64,000 nt of DNA from CAVVEC01 sp963747105 (GTDB lineage Bacteria > Acidobacteriota > Terriglobia > Terriglobales > Acidobacteriaceae). The translations under genes and the position numbers were made by a program. Of the stretch, positions 25,850-35,837 are shown piece after piece; the stretch's first letter is position 1, and every line of letters starts with the position of its first letter. Under the pieces are notes generated by a model. It worked only from the letters and a program-made list of their open reading frames with translations. It did not search any database and had not been told where the DNA came from. The stretch lies in contig CAVVEC010000007.1 of NCBI GenBank assembly GCA_963747105.1, positions 186,001 through 250,000 of the forward strand, written 5' to 3'.

Positions 25850-26548
25850 TTGATCTCTGCTACAAGAATCGAGCGTGAGTTGAGTACGCCGCATCAGCAA
25901 CTCGAAGAGCGTGGGTACATTTTAGTTAACAACGCAGCGGCAAGAGCAGTGTTGGACAACCTCGAGACGAAACTTGAGTGCCAGTCTGCCGGGAAAAGAA
26001 ATCTCCTGTCGGTGCCGGCCGTTCGCGAGTCGGCATCCTCAAAGTGGGTTCACGACCTAATAGACCCCGTTTGGGGGCCCAAGGCTTTCGCGGTTCGCAG
26101 CATACTGTTCAACAAGCGACCAAGCACGAATTGGAAAGTGGCGTGGCATCAAGACTGCATGGTCGCAGTTCGGCAGAAAACAATCGTATCCGGTTGGGGG
26201 CCTTGGTCGGTTAAAGAGGGGGTGCATCACGTACGTCCGCCTGCCGAGGTGCTGACTCGGATGGTGGCGCTTCGGATTCATCTGGACGACTGTGGTGTAC
26301 TAAATGGCCCTCTGCGCGTTCTGCCAGGCTCCCATCGGCACAAGTTTTTGTCAGACGAGCAAATATCATGCTGGCCAAAGGAAAACGCCGCCACTTGCAT
26401 CGCTGCTCGCGGTGACGCCATCCTGATGCGTCCGTTGCTCCTTCACGCGTCTTCGGCGGCAACCGTCCCCACAAACCGCCGGGTCGTTCACATTGAGTTT
26501 GCTGTCGAAGACCTACCGGATGGTATCGAGTGGTACCAACGGATCTGA
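25850..26548 (+). CDS. phytanoyl-CoA dioxygenase (PhyH) family protein
   Basis: 232-residue Fe(II)/2-oxoglutarate-dependent oxygenase-like protein. The metal triad is visible as HxD in AWHQDCMV and a distal His in LLLHASSAA, followed by an Arg in NRRVVHIEF suited to bind 2-oxoglutarate. The central LNGPLRVLPGSHRHKFL is the typical PhyH loop. Start is TTG at 25850; no ATG is available before the conserved region and no strong ribosome-binding site is visible. It begins 21 bases after the mutase gene and could be co-transcribed, but family substrates are diverse (small metabolites, acyl chains) and I cannot assign one. Confidence 0.75.
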   Translation: MISATRIERELSTPHQQLEERGYILVNNAAARAVLDNLETKLECQSAGKRNLLSVPAVRESASSKWVHDLIDPVWGPKAFAVRSILFNKRPSTNWKVAWHQDCMVAVRQKTIVSGWGPWSVKEGVHHVRPPAEVLTRMVALRIHLDDCGVLNGPLRVLPGSHRHKFLSDEQISCWPKENAATCIAARGDAILMRPLLLHASSAATVPTNRRVVHIEFAVEDLPDGIEWYQRI

Positions 26549-26580
26549 TGCTCGGAAATAGGGATCACGCAAGGAGGCAG

Positions 26581-26592
26581 ATACCATGGTAT
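26581..26592. promoter_or_regulatory. palindrome upstream of PIN toxin-antitoxin pair
   Basis: Perfect 12-bp dyad ATACCATGGTAT followed by a second GTGGTAT half-site (26595-26601), 22 bp before the antitoxin start. Probable autoregulatory operator. Confidence 0.5.
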
Positions 26593-26613
26593 AGTGGTAT
26601 AGGGCAGGAATTT

Positions 26614-26877
26614 ATGTCACGAACATTCAACGGCCAGATTCATGTCCGCGTTTCCTCTAGCGTTCACGAGGAGGTTGCCAAAGAAGCGTTTGAGATGGGG
26701 ACATCCATCAGCGGAATTTTCTCCCAGGCTTTGATCGTCAGAAGAGCCCTCAGAAATATTGACCCGTGGAAATCAATTTCTGAAGTGCAGTCGGCCAACC
26801 GTGACGTCCCCGAGGCAGAAGTCGAGCGAACGGTCGGGAAGGCAGTGAAGGCGGTCCGACAGAGCCGGCGTGGCTGA
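26614..26877 (+). CDS. ribbon-helix-helix-type antitoxin
   Basis: 87-residue protein, ATG 26614 with GGCAGGAA upstream. N-terminal IHVRVSSSVHEEVAKEAFEM then GTSISGIFSQAL looks like an RHH DNA-binding module (beta-strand followed by two helices); the C-terminal half is charged and helical, suited to wrap the toxin. It overlaps the downstream PIN toxin gene by 8 bases and so is translationally coupled. Family assignment rests on context and fold pattern. Confidence 0.75.
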   Translation: MSRTFNGQIHVRVSSSVHEEVAKEAFEMGTSISGIFSQALIVRRALRNIDPWKSISEVQSANRDVPEAEVERTVGKAVKAVRQSRRG

Positions 26878-27310
26878 TGACAAGCTTCGCCCGCGCTTGG
26901 TCATTGACACGAATGTCTTCGTGAGCGGGCTGATCTCTGGGGCAGGTTCGCCTGCCCAGATTCTGAAAGCTATCCGGCACCGGAAACTCATCCACCTGGT
27001 TTCAGACCCTGTCGTCGAAGAGTACCTGCGTGTCCTCGACTATCCTCAAATCCGGCGATTCAAGAAAATCACGGACGAATTCGTTGCCGATATCGCCGCT
27101 TACCTGGTCTATCAAACCGAGCGCGTCGAACTTGTTTCGACCTTCCGGCTGAGCCCCGATCCAGACGATGACGTCTTCCTGCAAACTGCAGTGGATGGTC
27201 AGGCAGACTGGCTGGTTACGAACGATAAGGCTGACTTGCTGTCGTTAGGGGAGGTAGAGGGAATTCCGATCGTTTCGGCCAGGGACGCCGCAACCCGGCT
27301 CGGGCTTTAG
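26870..27310 (+). CDS. PIN-family toxin (COG1569 type)
   Basis: 146-residue PIN-domain protein of the 'putative toxin-antitoxin system toxin component, PIN family' type. Acidic active-site residues: Asp13 in LVIDTNVFVSGL, Glu50/51 in DPVVEEYLRVL, Asp99-101 in DPDDDVFLQTA and Asp119 in VTNDKADLL. GTG start at 26870 overlaps the antitoxin gene by 8 bases. Predicted Mg-dependent ribonuclease neutralised by the upstream protein. Confidence 0.88.
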   Translation: MADDKLRPRLVIDTNVFVSGLISGAGSPAQILKAIRHRKLIHLVSDPVVEEYLRVLDYPQIRRFKKITDEFVADIAAYLVYQTERVELVSTFRLSPDPDDDVFLQTAVDGQADWLVTNDKADLLSLGEVEGIPIVSARDAATRLGL

Positions 27311-27436
27311 AGGGCTTGGATCGGTTGTGCTTGCCCGAATTGCGCAGGGCGGTGTACCCTCAGCCTGCTCGAAAAGGGGTACCCGCGTCGCATTGATCCG
27401 CTATCCTCTTGGTTCTGACTTTCGTCAAATATTCGC

Positions 27437-28078
27437 ATGCGAAAAGCCGTCAATCACCTGAAGAAATCCGATCCCGTCATGCGAGCCATCATTGAGCGCG
27501 TCGGCCCTTTCCGAATGGAGTACAGCCCTCCCGAGTTTCACAGCCTGGCCGAAGCTATCGTTTATCAGCAGTTGAATGGTAAAGCCGCAGTCACCATCTT
27601 CAAGCGATTTGCGGCATTGGCCGGTGATCCCCTCATGCCGGAAGGCATCCTGAGGCTCAAGGCTGAGCAACTGCGCTCCGTTGGCTTGTCCAAGCAAAAA
27701 TCGTCTTATCTTTTCGACATGGCAGAGCGCGCCCAGCGCGGCGAACTCGATTTCAGCAAACTGCCGAATCAATCCGACGATGAAGTCATCGCGCACTTGA
27801 CGCAGGTCAAGGGCGTCGGCGTCTGGACGGCGCACATGTTCCTGATGTTCGCCCTGCGTCGGCAGAACGTCCTGCCCACCGGGGACTTCGGCATCCGTAT
27901 GGCGATCAAGAAGCACTACAACAAGCGCAAGCTGCCCAAGCCCGCACAGATGGAAAAAATCGCCAAGCCCTGGGAGCCCTACCGCAGCGCGGCCTGCTGG
28001 TATCTGTGGCGCAGCCTGGATGTGAAGACGGTGGGGGGGAAAAGTAAGAAGAAAAAGAATGGCCCGGCCGCCTGCTAG
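27437..28078 (+). CDS. AlkA-like DNA-3-methyladenine glycosylase (HhH-GPD)
   Basis: 213-residue base-excision repair glycosylase of the helix-hairpin-helix GPD superfamily, lacking the N-terminal domain of E. coli AlkA, as in many short bacterial homologues. Motifs: AEAIVYQQLNGKAAVTIFKR, LTQVKGVGVWTAHMFLMF (the HhH) and the catalytic aspartate in LPTGDFGIR. Ends in a Lys-rich tail. Removes alkylated purines from DNA. Stand-alone; a second, unrelated 3-methyladenine glycosylase (Tag) is encoded at 49104-49736. Confidence 0.92.
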   Translation: MRKAVNHLKKSDPVMRAIIERVGPFRMEYSPPEFHSLAEAIVYQQLNGKAAVTIFKRFAALAGDPLMPEGILRLKAEQLRSVGLSKQKSSYLFDMAERAQRGELDFSKLPNQSDDEVIAHLTQVKGVGVWTAHMFLMFALRRQNVLPTGDFGIRMAIKKHYNKRKLPKPAQMEKIAKPWEPYRSAACWYLWRSLDVKTVGGKSKKKKNGPAAC

Positions 28079-28209
28079 CCGCACGAGGCGGCGACACGGT
28101 AACCGTTGCCCGCGCCAGAGGGATTAGGCTATACTTCGCGCAGCGGTGTGGCTCAGATTTTAATCCCTCCCTCCCGGCCTCGCCCCATCGAACACGGAGG
28201 TTACAAGTC

Positions 28210-29466
28210 ATGCGACGCGGGCAATCTTCCTTTGGACTAACGGCGCTTTTCACAGTTTTCATAACCCTGTTCAAAGCCACCAGCGTCGTTGCCCAAAGCG
28301 CGAAGCCGTGGAAGTTCAAGGTGCTGCACACGTTTCATGGGAAGAATGGCGCAAACCCCGAAGCTGCGCTGATCCGTGACTCCGCCGGTAATCTCTATGG
28401 GAGCACAACCAGCGGTGGGGCGGGGACATGTAGCCAGTACGGGTGTGGGACGATCTTCAAGCTCGATAAGGCTGGAAGGCAGACCTGGCTTTACAATTTT
28501 CATGGCAAGGACGGGAACTTTGCGAGCTCCCCGTTGTTGCGGGCGGCAACGGGAAGCTTGCTGGGCGCTACTGCCGAGGGGGACCTCAACGACTGCGGCG
28601 GCGCGCCAGGATGTGGGGTCGTATTTAGGATAAACGGGGCTGGTAAGAAGGAGACTGTGCTGCACAAGTTCGACGGCGCGGATGGACAAGGACCCGGTAG
28701 CCCTCTGACAAAGGATGCGGCCGGGAACATCTACGGTACGGTGTCAGTAGGTGCGGCGGACGGTGCGGTCTACAGGTTGGACAAGTCCGGCAACGAGACC
28801 ATCCTGTATGCATTCAGCGGGTGGTCCGATGGAGGTGTTCCGGTCGGCGGGGTGGTTCGTGATTCTCATGGGAACTTGTACGGCGTCACCATGTATGGTG
28901 GAGTTGGTTTTGGTAATAGCGGGTACGGTGTGGTGTACGAGGTAGACACTGCGGGCAACGAGACGGTACCTCACGCGTTTGCGGGCGGCTCTGACGGGGC
29001 ATATCCCGCGTCAACGCTGATATTTGACGAGCAGGGAAACTTGTACGGAACGACGGAGGGCGGTGGCATCTCAGAATGCGGTGCCACGGGTTGCGGCACG
29101 ATCTTCAAGCTTTCCCCGCGATCGGGTGGTGCCTGGACAGAAAGCGTACTCTACGCTTTTTGTTCCGTATCCGGGTGTGCGGACGGCGAAGAACCATTGG
29201 TCGGCCCGCTGGTGATGGATGCAGCGGGTGAGTTATTCGGTACGACATACTTTGGAGGTACCGATAACTATGGTGTCGTGTTTAAGTTGGATACCGCCGG
29301 TAACGAGACAGTGCTTCACAGCTTTTCCGGCGGAAGCGATGGTGCCGGGCCTGTTGCAGGTTTGCTCATCGACAACCACAGGAATCTTTATGGTACGACC
29401 CAGGGCGGTGGAGCGATCTGCTACATCCGCTATACGTGCGGCGTCGTTTTTCAAATCATTCCGTAG
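28210..29466 (+). CDS. secreted GloVer-type tandem-repeat protein
   Basis: 418 residues. Signal peptide GLTALFTVFITLFKATSVVAQ, then seven tandem units of about 50 residues, each with a G-T/V-[IV]-[FY]-[KR]-[LI]-D strand, a T-[VI]-L-[HY]-x-F-x-G strand, a D-G-x-x-P loop and a G-N-L-Y-G-T-T-x-x-G-G end (for example GNLYGTTEGGG, ELFGTTYFGG, NLYGTTQGGG). This is the 'choice-of-anchor tandem repeat GloVer-containing' family, expanded in Acidobacteriota. Predicted to be an extracellular beta-propeller or solenoid; function unknown. Stop is followed by the next secreted gene 103 bp downstream. Confidence 0.88.
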   Translation: MRRGQSSFGLTALFTVFITLFKATSVVAQSAKPWKFKVLHTFHGKNGANPEAALIRDSAGNLYGSTTSGGAGTCSQYGCGTIFKLDKAGRQTWLYNFHGKDGNFASSPLLRAATGSLLGATAEGDLNDCGGAPGCGVVFRINGAGKKETVLHKFDGADGQGPGSPLTKDAAGNIYGTVSVGAADGAVYRLDKSGNETILYAFSGWSDGGVPVGGVVRDSHGNLYGVTMYGGVGFGNSGYGVVYEVDTAGNETVPHAFAGGSDGAYPASTLIFDEQGNLYGTTEGGGISECGATGCGTIFKLSPRSGGAWTESVLYAFCSVSGCADGEEPLVGPLVMDAAGELFGTTYFGGTDNYGVVFKLDTAGNETVLHSFSGGSDGAGPVAGLLIDNHRNLYGTTQGGGAICYIRYTCGVVFQIIP

Positions 29467-29569
29467 CACCATCTCCGTTTGGTTCGCATCAGCTTAGTTA
29501 AACTCCTAATCCCAAACCAACCGTGATACTCTCCTTTATGTAATAGGAATAGCACAGAGCGAGGTGAAC

Positions 29570-32496
29570 ATGAAGAAGTGCTATTTGCTACCAATATTGC
29601 TTTGCGACGCCCATCGCGTTTGCCACAATCACGAAAGTTCACAGCGCCGGGAACTGGAACCCCTGCTCTTCTTACTCTGGGAATACCGTGACGTGCACGG
29701 TCGCCCTCCCTGCCACCGCGAGCCATAACCTTCTAGCGGTTTGGGCGGTGTGGCAGACGAACTTTCCCTATACAACTCAGGTGAGCGATCCGATCTCAGG
29801 CGGTGGTGCCAATAATCAGTGGTACAGCGCCGTAGGTCCAACCTTGCAACCGATTCAGTCCTCGGGTATCCCCGCCAGTGCACAAATTTTCTATGCCCAG
29901 AATATCAATTCCAGTGGGACCGGAGGGGAAACGATAACAATAACCTTCAGTTGTCCGACCACGGTTGCGGCTTGTATTGTCACGACTCCAACGATTTCGT
30001 CGGCTGGCCTCGTCGCCGTCGAATACAACGGCTTGGACACCGTTTTCCCACTTGACAGCGTATCGCAGGCTATCAGCAGCAGTGGAAGCCCCAGCAACAG
30101 CCTAAGACAGTGGTACAGTGGCTCCCGCAAACGCGAGCGTACTGCTCTTCGGGGCCGCCACTTGGGATCAAGGGGCACTGGTTGCGGGCACGGGGTTCAC
30201 AACCATTCAAGCAAACGGCGGCAGCATCACCGAGCAGGACATTCCCACCAGTCCGAACAATACGCTCCAGCGGGCCACCGCCGGTCCGCCCATTCCCACA
30301 CCCGGCGGCGGCAACTGGATCACACAGCTAGCGGTCTTTCGCGCTGCCAGTTGGTATGTTGCCAATGGATGGAGTCCCGAACGAACTGCGGAGGTCATCA
30401 ATGCGGGTCAGTATCCCGGTAGCGATCCTTGCATACAAGCCCAAAACGCCGAAAGCGGCAATAGCGGAGCAAATGTAATCTTCCCAATTGTTGGTACAGG
30501 CGAAGCGGCCCAGGCGCCGTGCTCTGTCGATCCGCTAAGCGGTTTCACGAGTGGCAACAGCGGAGTGTTGAAGATTACGAACCTCGGTGCCAACGCAAAT
30601 GTAGTTCTTGCTATGGATGGACCCATTCATCAGACCGGAACCAGTCTAATTGCCGAACCCCAGCGGGCGAGCGACAACGGCGGTGTGATGCTCGCGGCGA
30701 GTTCTGCCTTCGGAACACTCGCGGCACATAGAATTTTCACGAGCGGGATCTCAGTCAACTTGGATACAAGTGCCACGACGTGCGGCACTGGCGGGACTAC
30801 TCAGTGCCCATGCTATATCGTTTCATACGCTGATCCCACCTATAAGTATGTCATTCGTGGAACGGAGCCGGGCATTCAGTTTTCTGGGTTTACGGCGACA
30901 GGCCTAAGCTCGCTTAACAGTCTTCCCCGTCGGGCAATCGCAGGCAACGGCAATGATGTGGGGCCAAGTTTCCACTGGGGCGACTCGTTCTGCGTAGACT
31001 CGGGAGCGAGCTATGCGGAGGGGCCAACAGAGGGAGGCGGAACCGCAACGTTCAAGATTTATGCCCCCGACATCCCCACCTCGTTCGCTGGCTGCGGCGG
31101 CGGCTTGGGGACCTGCGGCGGCAGCGCTCAAATCACAGCATGGACGTATATGGTTTACCAAGGGCACGCGCCGACCGATTCGGTCAACAGCGGCACCTGT
31201 GGTTCTGGTGGCAATGATCAATACTGCGCGCTTACGTTGCAAGGCCAGCCTGCTCCAGGCACTAACATCACGCAGGGAGCTACTCTCAAGAACATCGGTC
31301 TGACGGCGAATGCTTACCCCGGAGTCGCCGCAGTTGCGTGCATCTTCTGCGAAGAGGGCTCTGCTTGGGATAACGATTCCAGCGTTGTGGTTCGGGTGCC
31401 GGGTCCTGCATACGCGGTGTGGTCGGGCGGCGCGCAGACGCCAGCTAATTTTCCACCAGGCGGCAACAGTTCCCAGAACTTCACCGGCGCTCGCCGCATT
31501 GAGGACTATTGCAATGAGAGCACATGGCCGGGTGACAAAATGGGTTACACATGCTGGAGCGCAGCCAATTACGCGCGCGTGGCTTTCATACTGAACGACA
31601 ACTGGGGTCGCCTTGGTCTTACAGACGTGACGACCAACACTTGCTCTTCAAATACCGGGGGGCCGTGCCCATCGGGCAAACAAAACCCGAACCCGGCGGT
31701 AATGATCGATGGGATTTCGGCTCCAGCTAGCAAGGGATTACCGAGCGGCGCGTCTGGGCCAATGCGGATTGGTCCAATCCACGCACAGAGTTGGCCTTCT
31801 CTTTTTCTAATCGGATCGCAAGAGCCGACGAAGGACGTCGAAATTGACGGCCCGCACGTGAACGCGACCGGGGCAAACTACGCGGTGCACATTTCTTGCA
31901 ACTTCCACAGTGGCGCCACGTGTAAAGCGTCGAATCAACCAACGCCGAACGGTCCGGGTAATCGAACTTCGGACATCACCGTTATGCATGCAAACGGCGG
32001 CGGTAACGCAACGATCTGGGATGAATTCGAGAACGCCAGTAGCATGACAGATTGTCCGACCGCTAATGTCAGTAGCACAACCAAGGGTTGCTGGCAAGAT
32101 AATTCGATCGCTTTTTGGGCGATGACTAATTGTGTCAGCGACGCAGGCGGCGGGAACGCTTCGAGTTGCTTCGGACCCGGTGTCTCGGTCATTACGACCT
32201 CAAATCAATTCCCAAATAGATTTGCCGGTGGATTGGAGCTGACGGCTGGCGCGCATGTCGGAACCACGGCCGCGAACACGGATTTCAGTGGAACTTGCAC
32301 ATTGGGATCAACCTCATGTTCCATCACGTTCGTAAATCCCTTTGTCTCAAACCCGGTTTGCACCGTGGCATGGGAGTCTGGAACCCTAACCGGGATTTTG
32401 AAAGCAGCGGTAAGTACAACGACCCTGACCATCACGTCGACCGTTGGGACTGACAGCGGAGTAGTAGGCTACATCTGCGCAGGGAATCCAAACTGA
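29570..32496 (+). CDS. very large secreted beta-rich protein (two frameshifts)
   Basis: About 975 residues reconstructed from ATG 29570, which has GAGGTG upstream. The signal peptide starts KKCYLLPILLC and, after a one-base shift near 29603, continues TPIAFATITKVHSAGNWN. A second shift near 30110 joins …SPSNSLRQ to APANASVLLFGAATWDQGAL. The mature chain is rich in Gly, Ser, Thr and Asn, has many cysteines (CGTGGTTQCPCY, CGSGGNDQYC) and ends with a strand-rich TLTITSTVGTDSGVVGYIC-type module. The middle region (IDGISAPASKGLPSGASGPM and following) resembles right-handed beta-helix surface proteins. No catalytic motif recognised. Likely surface or extracellular; base composition is slightly less GC-rich than neighbours. 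Confidence 0.65.
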
Positions 32497-32655
32497 GCGA
32501 ACACTGTCAGGGTATCTCACAAAGAACAACGACGCCGTTGCTCGGGAGTTTGCTCCTGCCGATTGAGTTCTTTCGCCGCCCACCTTGATCTTGACTTCTT
32601 ACCTCTGCCCATCCGTCACTGCCTTTTTGCCGCCGGCTGTGGTTAAATGGAGGCC

Positions 32656-33075
32656 ATGGCTGAGCAGAAAATCCGCGTGCTGGTGGCCAAGCCCGGCCTG
32701 GACGGACACGATCGCGGGGCCAAGGTCATCGCCCGCGCTCTGCGCGATGCTGGCATGGAGGTCATTTACACCGGCCTGCGCCAGACCCCGGAGATGGTGG
32801 TGAACGCCGCGCTGCAGGAGGATGTAAACGTCATCGGACTCTCGATTCTGTCTGGCGCACACAATGCCATCGTCCCCCGCGTCATGGATCTGCTCAAGCA
32901 GAACAAAATGGATGATGTGCTGGTGGTAGTCGGCGGAATCATTCCCGATCAGGACGTGGACAACCTTAAGAAGATCGGGGTGGCTGCCATTTTCCAGCCG
33001 GGCACGGCGATGGACGATATCGTCAAATTCATCCGCGCTAACATTAAGCCGCGCACTGTGCCGACGGCAGGCTGA
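32656..33075 (+). CDS. icmB: B12-binding small subunit of an acyl-CoA mutase
   Basis: 139-residue stand-alone cobalamin-binding protein (ATG 32656; ATG 32647 is also in frame). It carries D-x-H-x-x-G as Asp16-His18-Gly21 (GLDGHDRGAKV), where the histidine replaces dimethylbenzimidazole as lower cobalt ligand, plus the SILSGAH and VVGGIIPDQD motifs of the Rossmann-like B12 fold. It should pair with a large subunit lacking its own B12 domain; both large subunits in the window (24037-25828 and 43712-45334) qualify. It opens the catabolic cluster 32.6-39.6 kb. IcmB or McmB assignment depends on partner preference. Confidence 0.88.
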   Translation: MAEQKIRVLVAKPGLDGHDRGAKVIARALRDAGMEVIYTGLRQTPEMVVNAALQEDVNVIGLSILSGAHNAIVPRVMDLLKQNKMDDVLVVVGGIIPDQDVDNLKKIGVAAIFQPGTAMDDIVKFIRANIKPRTVPTAG

Positions 33076-33155
33076 TGGCCGAGATCAGCAGGTCCCACCT
33101 GTCCGTTTTTCGTTTCCCTGCGAACTAAATGCCGCCTGCTGATGGCTAGATATTC

Positions 33156-33775
33156 ATGCCCTCGTCATTGTTTCAACTCGAACAACTCACCGGCATTCGC
33201 CTGTTGCGCCTCTGTTCTGACGACGCCACCAACCGGCTGACAAGGGCGTGCGTGCTGGCGCTGATCGACGTCGTCCATGAACTGCGGCGCAAACCTGAGG
33301 CCCTGATCATCACCGGAAATCAGAAATTCTTTTCCGCCGGAGCCGACCTGGCGGAGATTGCGGCCCTGACCGGGCCAGCGCATACGAATTCTCTGCGATA
33401 GGGCAGACGTTGATGGACGCGATCGAGCGTTACCCTGCTCCGGTGTTCGCTGCGATCTCTGGATATTGCATGGGCGGCGGACTGGACCTGGCGCTGGCTT
33501 GCCATCAGCGAATCGCCTCGCCGCACGCCATTTTCGGACACCGGGGCGCAGCTCTGGGCCTGATCACGGGTTGGGGCGGAACGCAGCGGCTGCCGCGATT
33601 GGTGGGAAAAGCCAAAGCACTGGAAATGTTCGTGGCCGCAGAGAAGATTCACGCGCAAGATGCGTTGCAATGGGGCCTGGTGAACGCCGTAGGGGAGGAT
33701 CCGCTCGCCGAGACAATCAGTCGCATTTTGACGCCAATGGAAATCCGCCATCAGGACACCGAGGTGCAGAGATAA
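33156..33775 (+). CDS. enoyl-CoA hydratase/isomerase family protein (one frameshift)
   Basis: Crotonase-fold protein of about 206 residues, joined near 33395. First part: FFSAGADLAEIAALTG (CoA-binding/oxyanion hole region). Second part: ISGYCMGGGLDLALACHQRI (second oxyanion-hole loop), ALGLITGWGGTQRLPRLVG and EKIHAQDALQWGLVNAV. Expected to hydrate or isomerise an enoyl-CoA. Short C-terminus (typical family members have about 250 residues). Located between the B12-binding subunit and the carboxylase beta subunit, consistent with an acyl-CoA degradation route. Confidence 0.82.
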
Positions 33776-34050
33776 GGGAAGTTTAGATTCTGGATTGTTT
33801 GCGTTTCTCAAAGTCTGCGTGATTCCGTGGCAGAAATGGGCAGTGGATCAGTTTGATATGGAAGCGAGCCGAACGCGCGATTATGGTGTCGCAAAGAACG
33901 CGACACATCGCGCGGCTCGCCCAGATCCCTCGCTGTGCAAAGAACGCTTGCTCGGGATGACAAATCAAAGTGAGCCACTACCCAGAAATGGCCGGTTTGC
34001 CTTCGCGGCTCCGCTGTTATACCGTAAGTAGTTTCTGGTTCCTTCCCTTC
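33776..34050. other. gene-free interval with 116-bp repeat
   Basis: No coding sequence. Most of it is the 116-bp repeat at 33848-33963; the remainder (33964-34050) precedes the carboxylase start and shows no recognisable signal. Confidence 0.5.
33848..33963. repeat. 116-bp dispersed repeat, copy A
   Basis: Begins TCAGTTTGATATGGAAGCGA and ends GCTTGCTCGGGATGACAA. The copy at 43454-43569 has the same length and only about a dozen substitutions. It contains ACGCGCGATTATG followed by GTCGC...GCGAC and CGCGCGGCTCGCC. Belongs to the GGGATGAC-type intergenic elements. Confidence 0.85.
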
Positions 34051-35750
34051 ATGGCCGACCGTATCGAATCCAGCACGCCCTCGACTTCCAGCGTCCTCGA
34101 AACGCGCGTGGATCCTACGTCTGCCGCGCTTCGAAGCTAACATGCGTTTTCTGGCCGACATGGTTTCGCAGGTGCGTAACGAGGAGGAAAAAATCCGCGA
34201 GGGCGGCGGGCCGAAGGCCATCGAGAGCCAGCACAGCAAGGGCCGGCTGACGGCCCGGGAACGCATCAATCTGTTGGTGGATGCGGGCAGTTTCTTTGAG
34301 CTTGGCTCCTACGCGGCGTACGGCATGTATGAAGAGTGGGGTGGGGCGCCGGCGGCGGGCGTAATCACCGGTCTGGGGCGCATCCACACCGGCTGGTGAT
34401 GATCATCGCCAACGACGCCACGGTGAAGGCCGGCGCGTTCTTTCCGATGACGTCGAAGAAGGTGATTCGGGCGCAAAACATCGCCATTGAAAATCGTATT
34501 CCGACGATGTATCTGGTGGATTCCGCGGGCGTGTTTCTTCCGTTGCAGGAGGATGTATTTCCCGACACCGACGATTTCGGACGGGTGTTCCGCAATAACG
34601 CCGTGATGTCGGCCATGGGCATTCCGCAAATCGCCGCCATCATGGGCATGTGCGTGGCGGGCGGCGGATATCTTCCGGTGATGTGCGATCACGTGCTCAT
34701 GACCGATGGCAGCGGGCTTTTTCTCGCCGGGCCGGCGCTGGTGCAGGCGGCGATTGGCCAGAAAGTTTCTGCCGAAGAGCTGGGCGGCGCGGCCATGCAT
34801 CGGCGATCAGCGGCACGGTCGATTTCCGCGAACCGAATGACGAAGCCTGCCTGGCGCGGATTCGCGCCATCGTCGAGAAGTGGGGCTACCGGCGGCAATC
34901 TCCGTGGGACCGCAAGAAGCCGGAGGAACCGGCGCTGGCCGCGGAAGAAATTTACGGCATCTACGATTCCTCCCCGGCGCGCCCGTACGACATGAAGGAA
35001 ATTATCGCGCGCGTTGTGGATGGCAGCCGCTTCGACGAATACAAGCCGGAATACGGGAAAACTTTGCTTTGCGGTTACGCGCGCATTGGCGGCTTTGCGG
35101 TGGGGATTGTCGCCAATCAGAAACTGCATGCCCAGGCGACCGACCACGAAGGCCACAAGCGGATGGAGTTTGGCGGCGTGATTTATACCGAATCGGCGGA
35201 GAAGGCCGCGCGCTTCATCATGGATTGCAACCAGAACCTGATTCCGCTGGTTTTTTTCCACGATGTGAATGGATTCATGGTGGGGCGCGACGCGGAGTGG
35301 AGCGGCATCATTAAAGCCGGCGCGAAGATGGTGAATGCGGTGTCGAATTCGGTGGTGCCGAAGATTACGGTGATCATTGGCGGTTCGTTCGGCGCCGGGC
35401 ATTACGCAATGTGCGGCAAGGCGTACGATCCGCGCTTTGTGTTTGCCTGGCCAACGGCGCGCTACGCGGTGATGAGCGGCGATGCGGCGGCGGGAACGCT
35501 GGTGGAGATCAAGATCAAGCAACTGGAGCGCAGCGGCAAGAAGTTGAGCGAGGAAGAAAAGAAGGAGCTGTACGAGTCGGTGAAGCGCACCTACGACGAG
35601 CAGACGGATCCGCGCTACGGCGCGGCCCGGTTGTGGATCGACAAGATCATCGATCCCGGCGAAACGCGGGACGCGATTACGCAGGCGCTCGAGGCCGCGG
35701 CGCTGAATCCGGACGTGCCGGAGTTCAAGGTGGGGGTGCTGCAAACGTAG
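34051..35750 (+). CDS. acyl-CoA carboxylase carboxyltransferase (beta) subunit, MCC-like (frameshifted)
   Basis: About 565 residues from ATG 34051. Carboxyl_trans domain with FEANMRFLADMVSQVRNEEE, ARERINLLVDAGSFFELGSY, VSAEELGGA, GVIYTESAEKAARFIMDCNQ, GGSFGAGHYAMCGKAYDPRF and AVMSGDAAAGTLVEIKIKQL. Three frame switches (near 34128, 34392, 34800). Context with HMG-CoA lyase and a crotonase suggests 3-methylcrotonyl-CoA carboxylase of leucine degradation; the biotin carboxylase/biotin carrier subunit is not in the window, so propionyl- or geranyl-CoA specificity cannot be excluded. The last part (34935-35750) is unbroken. Confidence 0.88.
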
Positions 35751-35751
35751 C

Positions 35752-35837
35752 CATTGAGTCATTGAGTGATTGAGCCGTTGAGTCATTTGCTTTCGTGCTG
35801 CAACGCCTCGATGGATCAATGACTCAATGAGTCAATG
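35752..35837. repeat. inverted repeat of TTGAGTCA microrepeats spanning the HMG-CoA lyase start
   Basis: Left arm 35752-35774 is a run of ATTGAGTCATTGAGTGATTG; right arm 35815-35837 (ATCAATGACTCAATGAGTCA…) is its complement with three mismatches in 23 bp. The right arm includes the ATG (35835-35837) of the next gene, so folding of the transcript would sequester the start. Confidence 0.75.

Noticed and set aside
33783..33968. Small minus-strand gene similar to a frame near 43.5 kb
   Set aside because: The similarity comes from the shared 116-bp repeat, not from a protein; there is no start signal.
34689..35819. 376-codon minus-strand frame opposite the carboxylase gene
   Set aside because: Exact antisense of the conserved carboxyltransferase domain; no start signal or recognisable domain.
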